64,000 nt of DNA from Spisula solida (Eukaryota > Mollusca > Bivalvia > Venerida > Mactridae): contig OX365946.1 of the NCBI GenBank assembly GCA_947247005.1, positions 51,176,734-51,240,733 of the forward strand, in the 5' to 3' direction. Each line of letters starts with the position of its first letter. Position 1 is the stretch's first letter. A model generated the notes under the pieces. That model was not told the DNA's origin. It ran no database searches and saw only the letters and a program-made list of their open reading frames with translations. Below, piece by piece: positions 24,087 to 33,699 of this stretch. The position numbers were made by a program, and so were the translations under genes.

Positions 24087-24934
24087 CTGAAAATAAATTG
24101 ATGTTTCAACTCTAGATATAATTTTTAAATTGAACACACCATCCCTAACCCCATCCATTTCAACCCTAGCATCTGATCTGACTTAATGCTAATACCAGAA
24201 TTAAAACATAGTTTTTCAGGATAACTTCAAAATATATTGTCACTGTCTTGAAAAATTAGATCCACGTTTTTTTTCTTAAAGAAATATCAGGAGCATGTTC
24301 CTATAAATCTGTCCTTTATAATATTTAAATAACTTGACACTGTCCTACAAACAACTAAGCATGCATATCCCAATTCCCCACATAGTTTGTCGACACATCT
24401 TTAGCAAACTATGTAGAACACTGGTTATGTTAAATATTGAAGTGTAGCATGACTTATTAGGAAAAAGATGTTTGGCAATTGGTATATTTTTATGTTAAAA
24501 GGTTGAAATCAACAACAAAAACAGCTTAAAACTGAACTAACAATCACAAACTAAGATTTTTAACAATTTAAATTACTTAGCACTCATTCACTTTTAATCA
24601 TAATCAACACCAGGACATATCAGTTGGTATTTATTTCTATTTATGGAGTAAAAAGTGTAGCAGGTATGTGTAACAAATAGTGTTAACAGACTAATCTTGA
24701 ACATTCATTTGAAACATTCATTTGAAACAATGTCCTCTGTACAATTATCACAAGAAACTTGTCTCATTCTACAGTTATTACAAGGATACGTACAGGTTGC
24801 TTTTAAATATTCAATGTTAAAACATGAGCATTTTAATTCAGCTTCAAAATAATGTACATGGTATTGAGTAAAAATTTCTTCCACAAAAAATATTTAAGAT
24901 GTGTTTATTGGTTGGTTTATTAGTTTTTTACACC

Positions 24935-25045
24935 AGCAAACTTCTCCACATGTGGATGACAATTGACATTGATGTCAAATTTTCAGGGAAGGGTATGACG
25001 TGCTGCAACCAGAAATCTTACCCCGATCGCAGGGTAACAAATCCA
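24935..25045. repeat. Short dispersed repeat, second copy
   Basis: Matches 4205-4330 over CTCCACATGTGGATGA, the GATGTCAAATTTT block and the CGATCGCAGGGTAAC end. It lies in the intron between the exons at 25097 and 23930. Confidence 0.5.
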
Positions 25046-25096
25046 GCAAAAGTACCACTGAACCAAGGTCACGACTATTTATTTAAGAATACACAC

Positions 25097-25178
25097 CTTT
25101 TATCATCTGAGGAACAAACATCTGTGTCTTGGGTACAGTAACGCTCATGTCTGGTAACTCTGGATCATGGACAGACGG
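25097..25178 (-). CDS. Exon of an unrecognised host gene (minus)
   Basis: Minus-strand block after a TTGAAAGCAG acceptor, open in phase 0 with PSVHDPELPDMSVTVPKTQ followed by MFVPQMIKG. Two overlapping donors are available (AAAG/GTGTGT at 25097, or AAAGGT/GTGTAT at 25095). Only the second keeps the next known exon (23930-24086) open. The prolines and lack of strong secondary structure suggest a linker before a folded domain. The family was not recognised. Confidence 0.5.
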
Positions 25179-25702
25179 CTGCTTTCAACTCTGTAATGTT
25201 CAAACATGACCATTTTAGTTAAACCTCAATATGATGTACATGGCTCTGACTAACAAATTAATCCACAATTTTCAATTAATCATTTATTCATGTAAACTAT
25301 AATGCATAAATATCACATGTACAGGCGAGTATGAGTAAGTTTAATTTGTCAACTTACTGGATGAATTGTCATTTTGCATGTGGGTTATTACACTACGATT
25401 AAAGGATGTTCAGGTCTCAAAAAATATTTTTAAAAGCACTAGTCCTGCAATATAGACAAAGAAAAAATCCCCAAATCTAACTCATCCTGCTATTTAAATA
25501 AAGAAGGAAAGAATTTTGCAGAACTGGCGGACGAGTAGATTTATTGAGGCCTGATGACGTTTGTTTTCAAATTGTTGTTTTATAAACAATTGCACTGACA
25601 AGACACACACACATGCATACAAAAGTTGCTTGTAAAGAAGGGCTGGTTTTCATTATCAGACAAAATTACCTCTTCTCAAAACAGACGGGCTCGTAATTTA
25701 AC

Positions 25703-25799
25703 CTGATCATCTTTTGTATCAATACCAGACCCCTCAGTCAAGTCTGTCTTCTGTTCAGTTTCTCGCATCTGTATACCAGTGTCATCAGGCCCGATACAC
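25703..25799 (-). CDS. Exon of an unrecognised host gene (minus)
   Basis: A 97-base block between CAATTTACAG and CAG/GTTAAA. After one leading base it reads 32 codons, hydrophilic and acidic (GPDDTGIQMRETEQKTDLTE, then GSGIDTKDDQ), with no stop. It ends in phase 0, which suits the next exon at 25178. The upstream exon must end with two spare bases. The last exon of the YqaJ gene (stop at 26640, then a strong AAA/GTAAGT donor) would supply one, so a join to it is off by one base as the sequence stands. Confidence 0.5.
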
Positions 25800-26639
25800 C
25801 TGTAAATTGATATACAATATGTGCTACGTACAATACAAAACAATTACAAAATGCTACTTGTTTTGGGAAAAAATTATAATTATGAATTGCATAAATGCTT
25901 TTGTCCTTGTTATCGACATCTTTTAAAGATAGAACTTTGTAAATGGCAATAGACTGTAAATAGCTTTCTATGCAATAAACTATGCCATGTTATGTCTATA
26001 ACCGGCTTGCTGAATATAAACAATGCTAAAATGACTAAATTATCAGATCATCAATAAGTTAATGTTCTGAATCTGTATGTCTGTCTATACCACAGCCTGG
26101 CACCTGATATGTTATGCCCCCCCCCCTAAATCCCAATACAACCCAGGTACAGGTACCCTATACCAACCCAAACTCTACAACCATACATGTTATGTGGAAT
26201 TCTAGTTGTAAAATATCACTAATTGGGGATCACAGTTATATTTGTAGACTGAATTATCAACAAATATATATGTTATATTGAATTTTATAAATATCGTAAC
26301 AAATAACAATATTCCCAAGAAAAGTATCCATCACAATTTAATACATGTCATAGTGTGAATAAATTTACCTGATCCTCAGATATCTATTACCATAATCTAA
26401 GAGTTACTTTTTTGTTCATAATTGATTTCGGCCTTCGTTTTGAAAGCGCGAAGTAATGAGAATAAGTTTAAGATGTACACTAATCAAAATGACATGTAAA
26501 GCACAACTATCGCAAAAAATTGATATATTCCACTAAATATGAGTGTACTGGTGAAAACCCAAGCATAAAAGTTGAGGACCCGGTTAATTTGCTCAAACTA
26601 TATTTGATTCATATAATGAAATTGGCATAAATACTTACT
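25800..26639. other. Intronic or intergenic, no gene seen
   Basis: AT-rich interval between the last exon of the YqaJ gene and the next minus-strand exon. It includes a short run of C residues at about 26118. No further exon was recognised. Confidence 0.35.
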
Positions 26640-26868
26640 TTAACAATCAACAAACTTCACTTGTCCTGCTTTGAAATCCTCTATCAAATGATCTACCTCA
26701 AATGCTTCTGTCTCATGTTCATATTGTACTTCATATACAGCATCTTTACCATCAATACCACTCACAACTGATAAAACTGTTCCACTAAACCATTTCAGAT
26801 GACCATTTACTTTCCATCGGTGAGAAAGAGTTCTGCCAAGAAACTTCGTAGCTTTCTCACGAGTTGTT
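26640..26868 (-). CDS. Exon 4: Tudor/spindlin-like C-terminal domain
   Basis: After a TTTTTTATTCAG acceptor an open frame of 76 codons ends at TAA 26640-26642. It reads EKATKFLGRTLSHRWKVNG, HLKWFSGTVLSVVSGIDG, KDAVYEVQYEHETEAFEVD and HLIEDFKAGQVKFVDC. The order of a GR-x-HRW start, a WFSGTV strand, a YEVQYE strand and a DHLIEDF end fits a small Tudor-like barrel. Similar barrels, from memory, end many uncharacterised invertebrate proteins. Such domains read methylated lysine or arginine, or bind nucleic acid. A near-consensus donor (AAA/GTAAGT) directly after the stop hints that the exon once continued or that a 3' UTR intron exists. Confidence 0.6.
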
Positions 26869-27282
26869 CTGAATAAAAAACAAAAAACATAGTATTTCTA
26901 GACAGGCACGTAAATTTACATGGACAGCAGATATATACATATAATGATGTACTACAAAATTAGATCATACATGTGTACATTACATGAGATGTAATGGTTA
27001 TGGTAAAAAATAAAAAACATTACTGTAAATCACTCTATATTCATTTGATATCTATTTGACATATTTCTTTCGCAAATGTATAGAAGGTTCCTTGATAGGT
27101 ATTCATATCATATTTAATAATTAAGTATTCAAAAAGTTTATTTTCATAGATTAACCAATTTCCACAAAACTCAATTCATGAAGGACTTGGAAAAATTGCG
27201 AATGACATGTCACTTACAGTATAATAGATGTAGAATACAGATAGATGAAAATAACATTAAACATTAATAACTGAATATATAC

Positions 27283-27398
27283 CTTCTGTTCTGTAGTTGA
27301 TTTTCTATTGCTGGCTGACAATTTACAGATGTAGATGCAAGTACTTTTCTATTTTTGGGTCTTTCTTGTTGGGGTTTCGCAGCAACAGAATTGTCAAA
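27283..27398 (-). CDS. Exon 3: linker of the transposase-YqaJ gene
   Basis: A 116-base open block between GTACTTTCAG and AGAAG/GTATAT. It reads FDNSVAAKPQQERPKNRK followed by VLASTSVNCQPAIENQ and LQNR, a basic, low-structure linker. It is phase 0 at the start, matching the phase 0 end of exon 2, and ends with two spare bases (AG) that complete an Arg codon with exon 4. No lesion is seen. Membership in the same gene rests on strand, spacing and phase, not on homology. Confidence 0.6.
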
Positions 27399-28096
27399 CT
27401 GAAAGTACAGACATGTTACCAATTTAAAAAACAAACAATAAGACATTGTAGTCTGTTGAAACATATGAAAAGGCTTGATATTGGGAAGACAGCTGGTTGT
27501 CAATGTGGGGCAGAGGAGCAGACACCATTCCATATACCCAGTACTGCAAGTCTGCCCAATCATGGCAATCTAAGGTAGCAAAACAGCTATGTCCTTTCAG
27601 TCCAAGCTTTGGGGAGATATCAGTTACCTAAAATAGATGGAGCAGTTCATCACCACATCCAAACTGAACTAAAATACATAACCGGCTGTTAAAGAATTGG
27701 AACGCAGTAGAAACCAAAAAATAGAACAATTATTGTCCTTTGTCCAAATTGATCATGTAACTGAAAGCAAATCTGGGGATGAAGCATTATTTTTAATACC
27801 TTGGTATAATATTATAGGTAGATTTAGGTAATTTTTTGACAGCACCAGGGCAATGATCAATTTATTTTGTACTAATTAATACAGTGTACAAATTACAAGG
27901 CATTTAATTAAAAATCCTAAAAGTTGCATGTGTATCACACATATGGACTGCCAAGAATTGTCATAGCAATTTATTTAGTGAAATGTGAGCTACTAAGTTA
28001 CATGAATAATGACATGCTACTGGTCTTGTGTATAAACATACCGTACATGCATGTAATATTTTAAACCCCGGCATTATTTTTGCTTTGTATATTTAC

Positions 28097-30106
28097 CCAT
28101 CTATTCTGAGGCTCCCGTATTCCTGGAATTTTCCCATGTCTAGGTGCAGCTAACTCAGGAAGAAGTATGTTAAAATAAAATGCCTTGAGTTTTGGAAGCC
28201 ATGTATGAAAGAAATCATTGTCCCTTTTAATCCGTTCAATGTGATAGCGTATGGATTTTCTGTTCTTACAATAAAGTCTTACCGGGGATAATTGGTTACA
28301 CTTAACAATCCTTGACATTGAAAATAATAGTTGTGGTTTTTCTTTAAGTGTAGATGGCCATCCTGCTGAATTTCCAAACAAAAATTTAGATTTTTCTTCT
28401 GGGTGGCTGCTTCTTTTAGCGTTACGTTTTTACCATACTAAATGTTTTTTATTTCTATAAGGTCACATTCTCCATTGTTCATTGTCACTTTGCCGTCTGG
28501 GCTTGCAGCTAAGAACTTATGTTCTTTGCAAATGGAAAGACCCATTTTTTCCACTTTCATTATTTCTGATGAAGATTTGAGATAATCTTCAATAGCCTTT
28601 GGCTCATTGTCGATTCCAATTTTTGTATATTTTGTTCCCGTAAAAGTTGTATATAGAATTGTTTTAACAATTGGAATAATTTTTATTTTAGGATTTCGCT
28701 TTATCACACTTCCAAATACTGAAGAAGTGAGCCGTTTCTGTCTTTCTTGTAACAAGTTTCTGATTTTGATTGATTTAAAGTGCAATGATTAATTTGATCA
28801 ATTTCAGAGGAATCTATGTTTATATTCTTTTGTAAATACATATCCATAGCAGATTTCAACTCATTATCTGACAAGTCCGGGGTCACATCTACTGCTTCGG
28901 GTCCATAACTTTGGCTTGCCTTTTTTGTTTGTGACTGTTTAACTGACGCTGTTTTTTTAGCCCATCTTTTTCTTTTAGTTTCAGGTTTTGCTTTTATTTC
29001 AGTATTAGTTTCAATATTCCTTTGTTTCCTTTCATAATGCTTACTGCATATATGTCCAGCAAGTGAATTTGTTTTTTGTTCCCATACATACGGCGCTCAC
29101 TGTGGTCCAATGTTCGTCCTGAGAGCACCAGCGTAGCACCGAGTGTTCCATGAAAACCGGTTGCAATGGTTAAAAACCTTACCACCATCAAATTTGGTTC
29201 TTACGTGCATCCAGGATTCGCACACCTTGGAAGTGAAATTGCCTAACAATCTCTAACTTTTTTCAGACACACTGTTCAACAATTTTTGAACAGAAAATAT
29301 AATCTTTTTATGATGGTCTGTCAAACTCATGTTTGTTCGTGTCCTGGATTCTTCTTGTTCTGATATGGAAGTACCATCTGTCCAAAAGTTGATCTGGTCA
29401 GTCAGAATGTCATCATTTTTCTGTGTATCTTTGTCATTTGTAGTATCCACGTTATCATTATTTGATTTTGATTTACAGAAATCTGTGGTGCAATTGTCAT
29501 GTACACCAAATATGTGAAATACACTATTTTTTATATCCTTTTCAAGCAATCTTTTAGCTTCACCTTTTTTTTCCATTGAAGATCGCATCCTTATTGCACA
29601 GCGAACAGCACTAACAATTCTTATCCTTACACTTTGTGTTAAATTTCCTTTACCTTTGAAAGAAGGATTTTCATCGACCAGTTTTTCGAGATTCGATCTC
29701 AAGCATTTACACATATGATTTGCACATTCTTTTTTCATAACATGTTGTCCCCATATCGGTATTTCTTCTCTGATCTTTGCAAAAACTGAAAAATCACCAT
29801 CCCCAATAATGTTCATGTATCTAACTCCCATCTTGCCAGCCTTTTTAAATCCTTCAATTATTATGTCAGCTTCCATAGCTTGACTAGACTGGCTCCAATT
29901 TTTGAAACACATGTGAGGTTTAGCTTCACATCCAACATTTTTTGCACGAGTACAAATGTAACAGAACTTATTTCTAACACCAATGTGTAGAATTTTCTTG
30001 GTATTCGCACCAATAATTACGCCAACTCCACCAAGTGCATTATAGGAATGTTTGTGGGAACGCTTACTCCAGCCTCCATCACATATGACTGTAATTGCTG
30101 GAACAC
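28097..30106 (-). pseudogene. Exon 2: transposase core and YqaJ-type nuclease
   Basis: Begins at the TTTCAATTTCAG acceptor with GVPAITVICDGGWSKRSHKH, continues to GVGVIIG and CYICTRAK, then YMNIIGDGDFSVFAKI and VMKKECANHMCKCLRSNLE. This is the region usually called Mutator-like transposase, with acidic residues in CDGGW and GDGD as candidate catalytic positions. After TAG 29253 the same frame gives SWMHVRTKFDGGK and LRTNIGPQ, a stop at 29097, then PYVWEQKTNSLAGHICSKHY. After a shift near 28755 come QERQKRLTSSVFGSVIKR, then IDNEPKAIEDY, SICKEHKFLAASPDGKV and CDLIEIKN, which are the YqaJ nuclease motifs (D in SPDG, ExK in IEIK). Beyond TAG 28438 it continues KNHNYYFQCQGLL, a stop at 28279, a shift near 28243, and FHTWLPKLKAFYFNILLPEL. 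The donor TGG/GTAAAT is at 28096. Confidence 0.75.
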
Positions 30107-30503
30107 CTGAAATTGAAAGTATGCTTGTTATTTTATAGTCCATCAGGTCAAAAGATGTATGTTACTTCAAAATGATGGTTATGAACGATAGCTTTAGAAT
30201 TTTGTGAAGTTAAGTTAAATTCAAGCCATGTTTAGGACAAATAGCATAGATGAAAAAAGGGGGGCCATAACTCTGTAAACAATTGACACAGTACATCCTA
30301 ATGGTATACAGTTAGAGACATAGCGCAGACAGAATGAACTCAAACATGGTGCCAATTAGCATCAACATATAAAATTCTTGAGTATGGTCAGGCAAATTGA
30401 GGCGACTGCGTGCTTATGTCTGCTGTTGGAGGTATACGCTAAACTTATCTTACTTAAGTTGAGTAAAAAATATATCAAAATTAATAAGAAGATTTATAAT
30501 TAC

Positions 30504-31153
30504 CATGATGAAAACTTCCATTCTGTATAGCAAGTTGCTTCTCTTCCTCTATAGCTTCCTCAAGATCCCTCTCTATTGTATCCTTCCACCACTGGTTTAT
30601 TTTAAATTCAATGGCAGAAAATGACGTGCTACTAAGTCCTGGTGTATCCATCAAAGCCAGCGGTTCATTTAGGTGTGAAGAGCCATTCCCCGTCACCAGT
30701 GTCCCCTATACAGCCCTCATATTGATGTCGAAATTACCACAGTCTAGAGTTGGACTTGATTCCAGACCGAATGACTCCTTACATCCAATGCATTTTGCAG
30801 AATACATGCCGGCTAATCCCATGGATCGAACCTCACTGGTCAATAACACTGGTCAAAGACCCCCTTCAGCTACCGAAACAGCCTTGTCACATGTTGATGC
30901 ATGATATGTGATATGTTCAATAAATGTCTTCAAAATATCAATATTAAAAAGTCTATACCTATTGTTTTTCCTGTTGATACTTCTTTTATAAAGTTTGCCA
31001 TTATGTCTAATATATACTTCATACAGTTTTTTCACATTTCTGGTGGATAACCTTCTACTAATTTTCAGCTTCAATGGGTTGTTTGACTCAACACACGAGT
31101 AAGAGTAACTTTTCCTGCCAGTCTTACCAGCATACCTCTTCTTTCTACCCCAT
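30504..31153 (-). pseudogene. Exon 1: N-terminal region of the transposase-YqaJ gene
   Basis: The likely ATG is at 31153, followed one base out of frame by RKKRYAGKTGRKS, a basic start typical of DNA-binding transposon proteins; the extra G sits in a GGGG run. The frame continues with KLKISRRLSTRNVKKLYE, then FIEHITYHASTCDKA (a histidine/cysteine pair), then after TGA 30853 a segment with GLAGMYSAKCIGCKESFGLE, a CxxC. After TAG 30706 it reads GTLVTGNGSSHLNEPLALMD, TPGLSSTSFSAIE and INQWWKD, and ends HH/G at the donor ATG/GTAATT (30503). The run from the CxxC to the NQWW matches my memory of the N-terminal half of YqaJ-associated transposase proteins. Confidence 0.65.
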
Positions 31154-31159
31154 CAGAAT

Positions 31160-33059
31160 TTACCGGACGGCAAACCAAACTTCCTTTTAGGCCCTTTACA
31201 ACTCCCCATGGCGTCGGTTTTGAATGAATATCACAATTTAAACGATAGCTTTTCACGGCAGAAACATTGCACCATAGTTAAAACTTATTGACCACGCCGG
31301 AAAATACGCACGAGATTTTCGTGCTTTCGGAAGCGATTTTGACAGCTCAGTTATCACTGATTTTGTGCTATTACAGAACATCAAACAAAGATCAAGGGAA
31401 TCGCATGTTATGATCATGGAGAATAAGTTACACTTACCTCATAAACAGCATAAACTGCAATAAAACTAATAATTCTTTGTATTATTTCGCTAAAATTCAG
31501 TCTGACAGATGACCTAACAACACCCCGCCGGATGTTCTTACGCAAACCAGTGTCGACATATAAAATAATAAAAATATAGTTATTTCCCTTCAGAATTATA
31601 AAAATTCTGCATCAAAATTGCTCAATAATGTTACATATCGTAAAAAATATTAAATATTGACGAAAAACATCCGATGTTTTCATGCGTAATACCACGCACT
31701 ATAATTGGCGCATGAATACAATTTAAAGAATTTTGACAACAGCGGCAAATTTGTAAACAAGCTGAATAACAGCTATAATAAAATATTAGATCGTTGATTG
31801 AATATTGTATGATCGGTTGTGACATTGGTGTATTTAGAGAGTTATAAAGGTAATGTTTTGATCCGATATTCGATTATATTGTTCACTATGTTATGAATGT
31901 GTTTATCATTGCGTTTATTTCCGAGACATGTGAGAAACCAAAATGGTGGCCTCCTTGTCAAAAAATGACCATTTTTCGGTGTGTTGTTCTGGTAAACAAA
32001 GCATTAACAGGGTAATTCAAGCCTGGCATGCCCTTCATTGTATCGAGTATTAAGTATAGGCAGTGAGTTTATTTGACATTAAGCTATAATGACAACGTTT
32101 GACATTTTGAAAAAAATGCTATTATTTTCTGGTGAAAATCGCTTTTATTTTTGTGTTAGCATTTGAACTAGGCGACTATATGCCATATTTTACATTATGC
32201 TGACATACCATACTTGTTTTCTGTAATATATGATAAAATTAGATGGCCAAAACTGTTTAAAATAGCATTTTTCAAGTATGTGTTTTTCAAGCAATTGCAA
32301 GCCTTATGATCTACCTTAAGATTACTATTCTCTGTCCACTCATTTTCACTTGTAAATTTGGTGTGGATTTTTTAGAAACATTTGATTGTGTCGTCCATGA
32401 GGAGTTAATGTCTTTTCTTAGAGGAAATTATTACATTGACATAGTCTGTTATTTTAGAAAGGGTCATGGTGATAGGCATAAGTTGGTGAAAGTTAAGCTG
32501 GGTGTGTGAAATTCGTTTTCGTTGAATGCAAACAAATTACAGGCATATTAAGTTGATAGTAGTGATAAATAAAAAAGAAATTATTTTAGGGTACCCTATA
32601 GAATTGTGGATGTAAAAATACTAAAAAACTTTAAAATATCAATGTTTTGCAAGTTATTTCAAATGTCAGTGTGGTTGTTTATGGCATTTACAGGCTACTA
32701 TACCACAAATACGCGAATATTAGACAATTGTAATTTATTATTGCAATGCGTGATGCATAAGATAAGTGTTATTATTTCATACAACTATTATCTGGTTTCA
32801 TGAAAATGCTCTCTGGTTAAATGATATTATTTCTGTTTTCACGAAAGGTTTTATCGTTATTTGGTGTCGTATTTATGCTTTATGTTCCTTTTGATCACCC
32901 TACGTATTTGCTCTGACTGTTGCAAACTAGAATTGACTTCGATCAAACATCTTTTCTGTTATCTTTTGACGAAATATAATGCATTCCTGGTGAATAAATC
33001 ATACACTTGTAGCTGACTTATTTGCATTCTTGCCCTTTGAGCATCATCAACAATTTGCT
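31160..33059. other. No gene seen; 5' flank of the YqaJ gene
   Basis: A minus-strand frame at 31071-31256 overlaps the probable start of the YqaJ gene in another phase and is not supported. Beyond it the DNA is AT-rich. A promoter or an inverted-repeat end of the putative transposon was looked for here and not found. Confidence 0.35.
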
Positions 33060-33680
33060 TTGCAGCAAACGCAATATCCACGTTGTCTGGTGAGACAATG
33101 TTCCCTTAATTGTGAATGTCAATTTTTGCAATATTCCTTGCGACAAAGGATTTTCCAATATGATATCACGGGCTTGACTGTTTGAAACAACTCTGGCACT
33201 TATAATTCGTCAATGCAGACGAAAACAATCTATTTACACAGTTTGACATACGACTTGCAAGTCGGACGCATTATCTTTGGTAACTTTAGAGATGTAGACA
33301 TACATTCGCAACTTCTGAATACATGGCCAGATTCAGGTAGTTCTCTCTGTAACAGGTGCATCCCCTAACCAACGAGTAGAGCAGAATTTCAGATCACACT
33401 TTGCAACTCCACCATTTCTATATTTTTGTTCAGTTAGGATATTTTCATGGATATCCTCTATGGAAGTGTTTCGGATTGTCGTCATATGTGTCCAATTGGA
33501 GATGGGAAGTCGTTTAAAAAGCCTTGTTTTTTTAAACGAACACACAACGGCATAGCGGGTTGTGTTTGGAAACTCATGTTTACTGGGTTTCTTTTTAAAA
33601 TTAAGGAAAACACACTGATAATTACGACCAACCACTGCATATTGATTAGTAAACGAGCGTGATAAATGCAATCGTCATCC
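33060..33680 (-). pseudogene. Possible hAT-like transposase fragment
   Basis: A minus-strand frame contains KFCSTRWLGDAPVTERT, which resembles the conserved TRW-EN-PVAER-type motif of a hAT-like group that I recall from invertebrate genomes. Beyond its stop other frames give a segment with LKLPKIMRPTCKSYVKLCK, which would follow in that family. The upstream 70 residues do not match anything I know. The reading is broken, so only a relic is proposed, with low certainty. Confidence 0.3.
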
Positions 33681-33699
33681 ACATATTCCTATTTCGTCT

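Larger units (their letters stand above)
26640..31153 (-). pseudogene. Mutator-like transposase / YqaJ exonuclease / Tudor-like fusion gene, decayed
   Basis: Four minus-strand exons (31153-30504, 30106-28097, 27398-27283, 26868-26640) join in compatible phases through GT-AG introns of 397, 698 and 414 bases to a reading path of about 1000 codons. In order they hold a Cys/His-containing N-terminal region, a Mutator-like transposase region, a WMHVRTKFDGGK block, a YqaJ-type nuclease domain (the lambda exonuclease-like fold) and a C-terminal Tudor/spindlin-like domain. The combination of the transposase and YqaJ parts is one I recall from uncharacterised invertebrate and cnidarian proteins. Lesions are TGA 30853-30855, TAG 30706-30708, TAG 29253-29255, TGA 29097-29099, TAG 28438-28440 and TAA 28279-28281, plus shifts near 28755, 28243 and probably 31150. 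No inverted ends were found around it, so transposon versus domesticated gene is open. Confidence 0.75.

Noticed and set aside
28094..31153. Phage or viral origin because of the YqaJ name
   Set aside because: The gene has spliceosomal introns and a transposase core; YqaJ is only the name of the nuclease fold family.
25800..31900. Terminal inverted repeats around the YqaJ gene
   Set aside because: Both flanks were scanned by eye without finding a convincing inverted pair. A computed search is needed to settle it.
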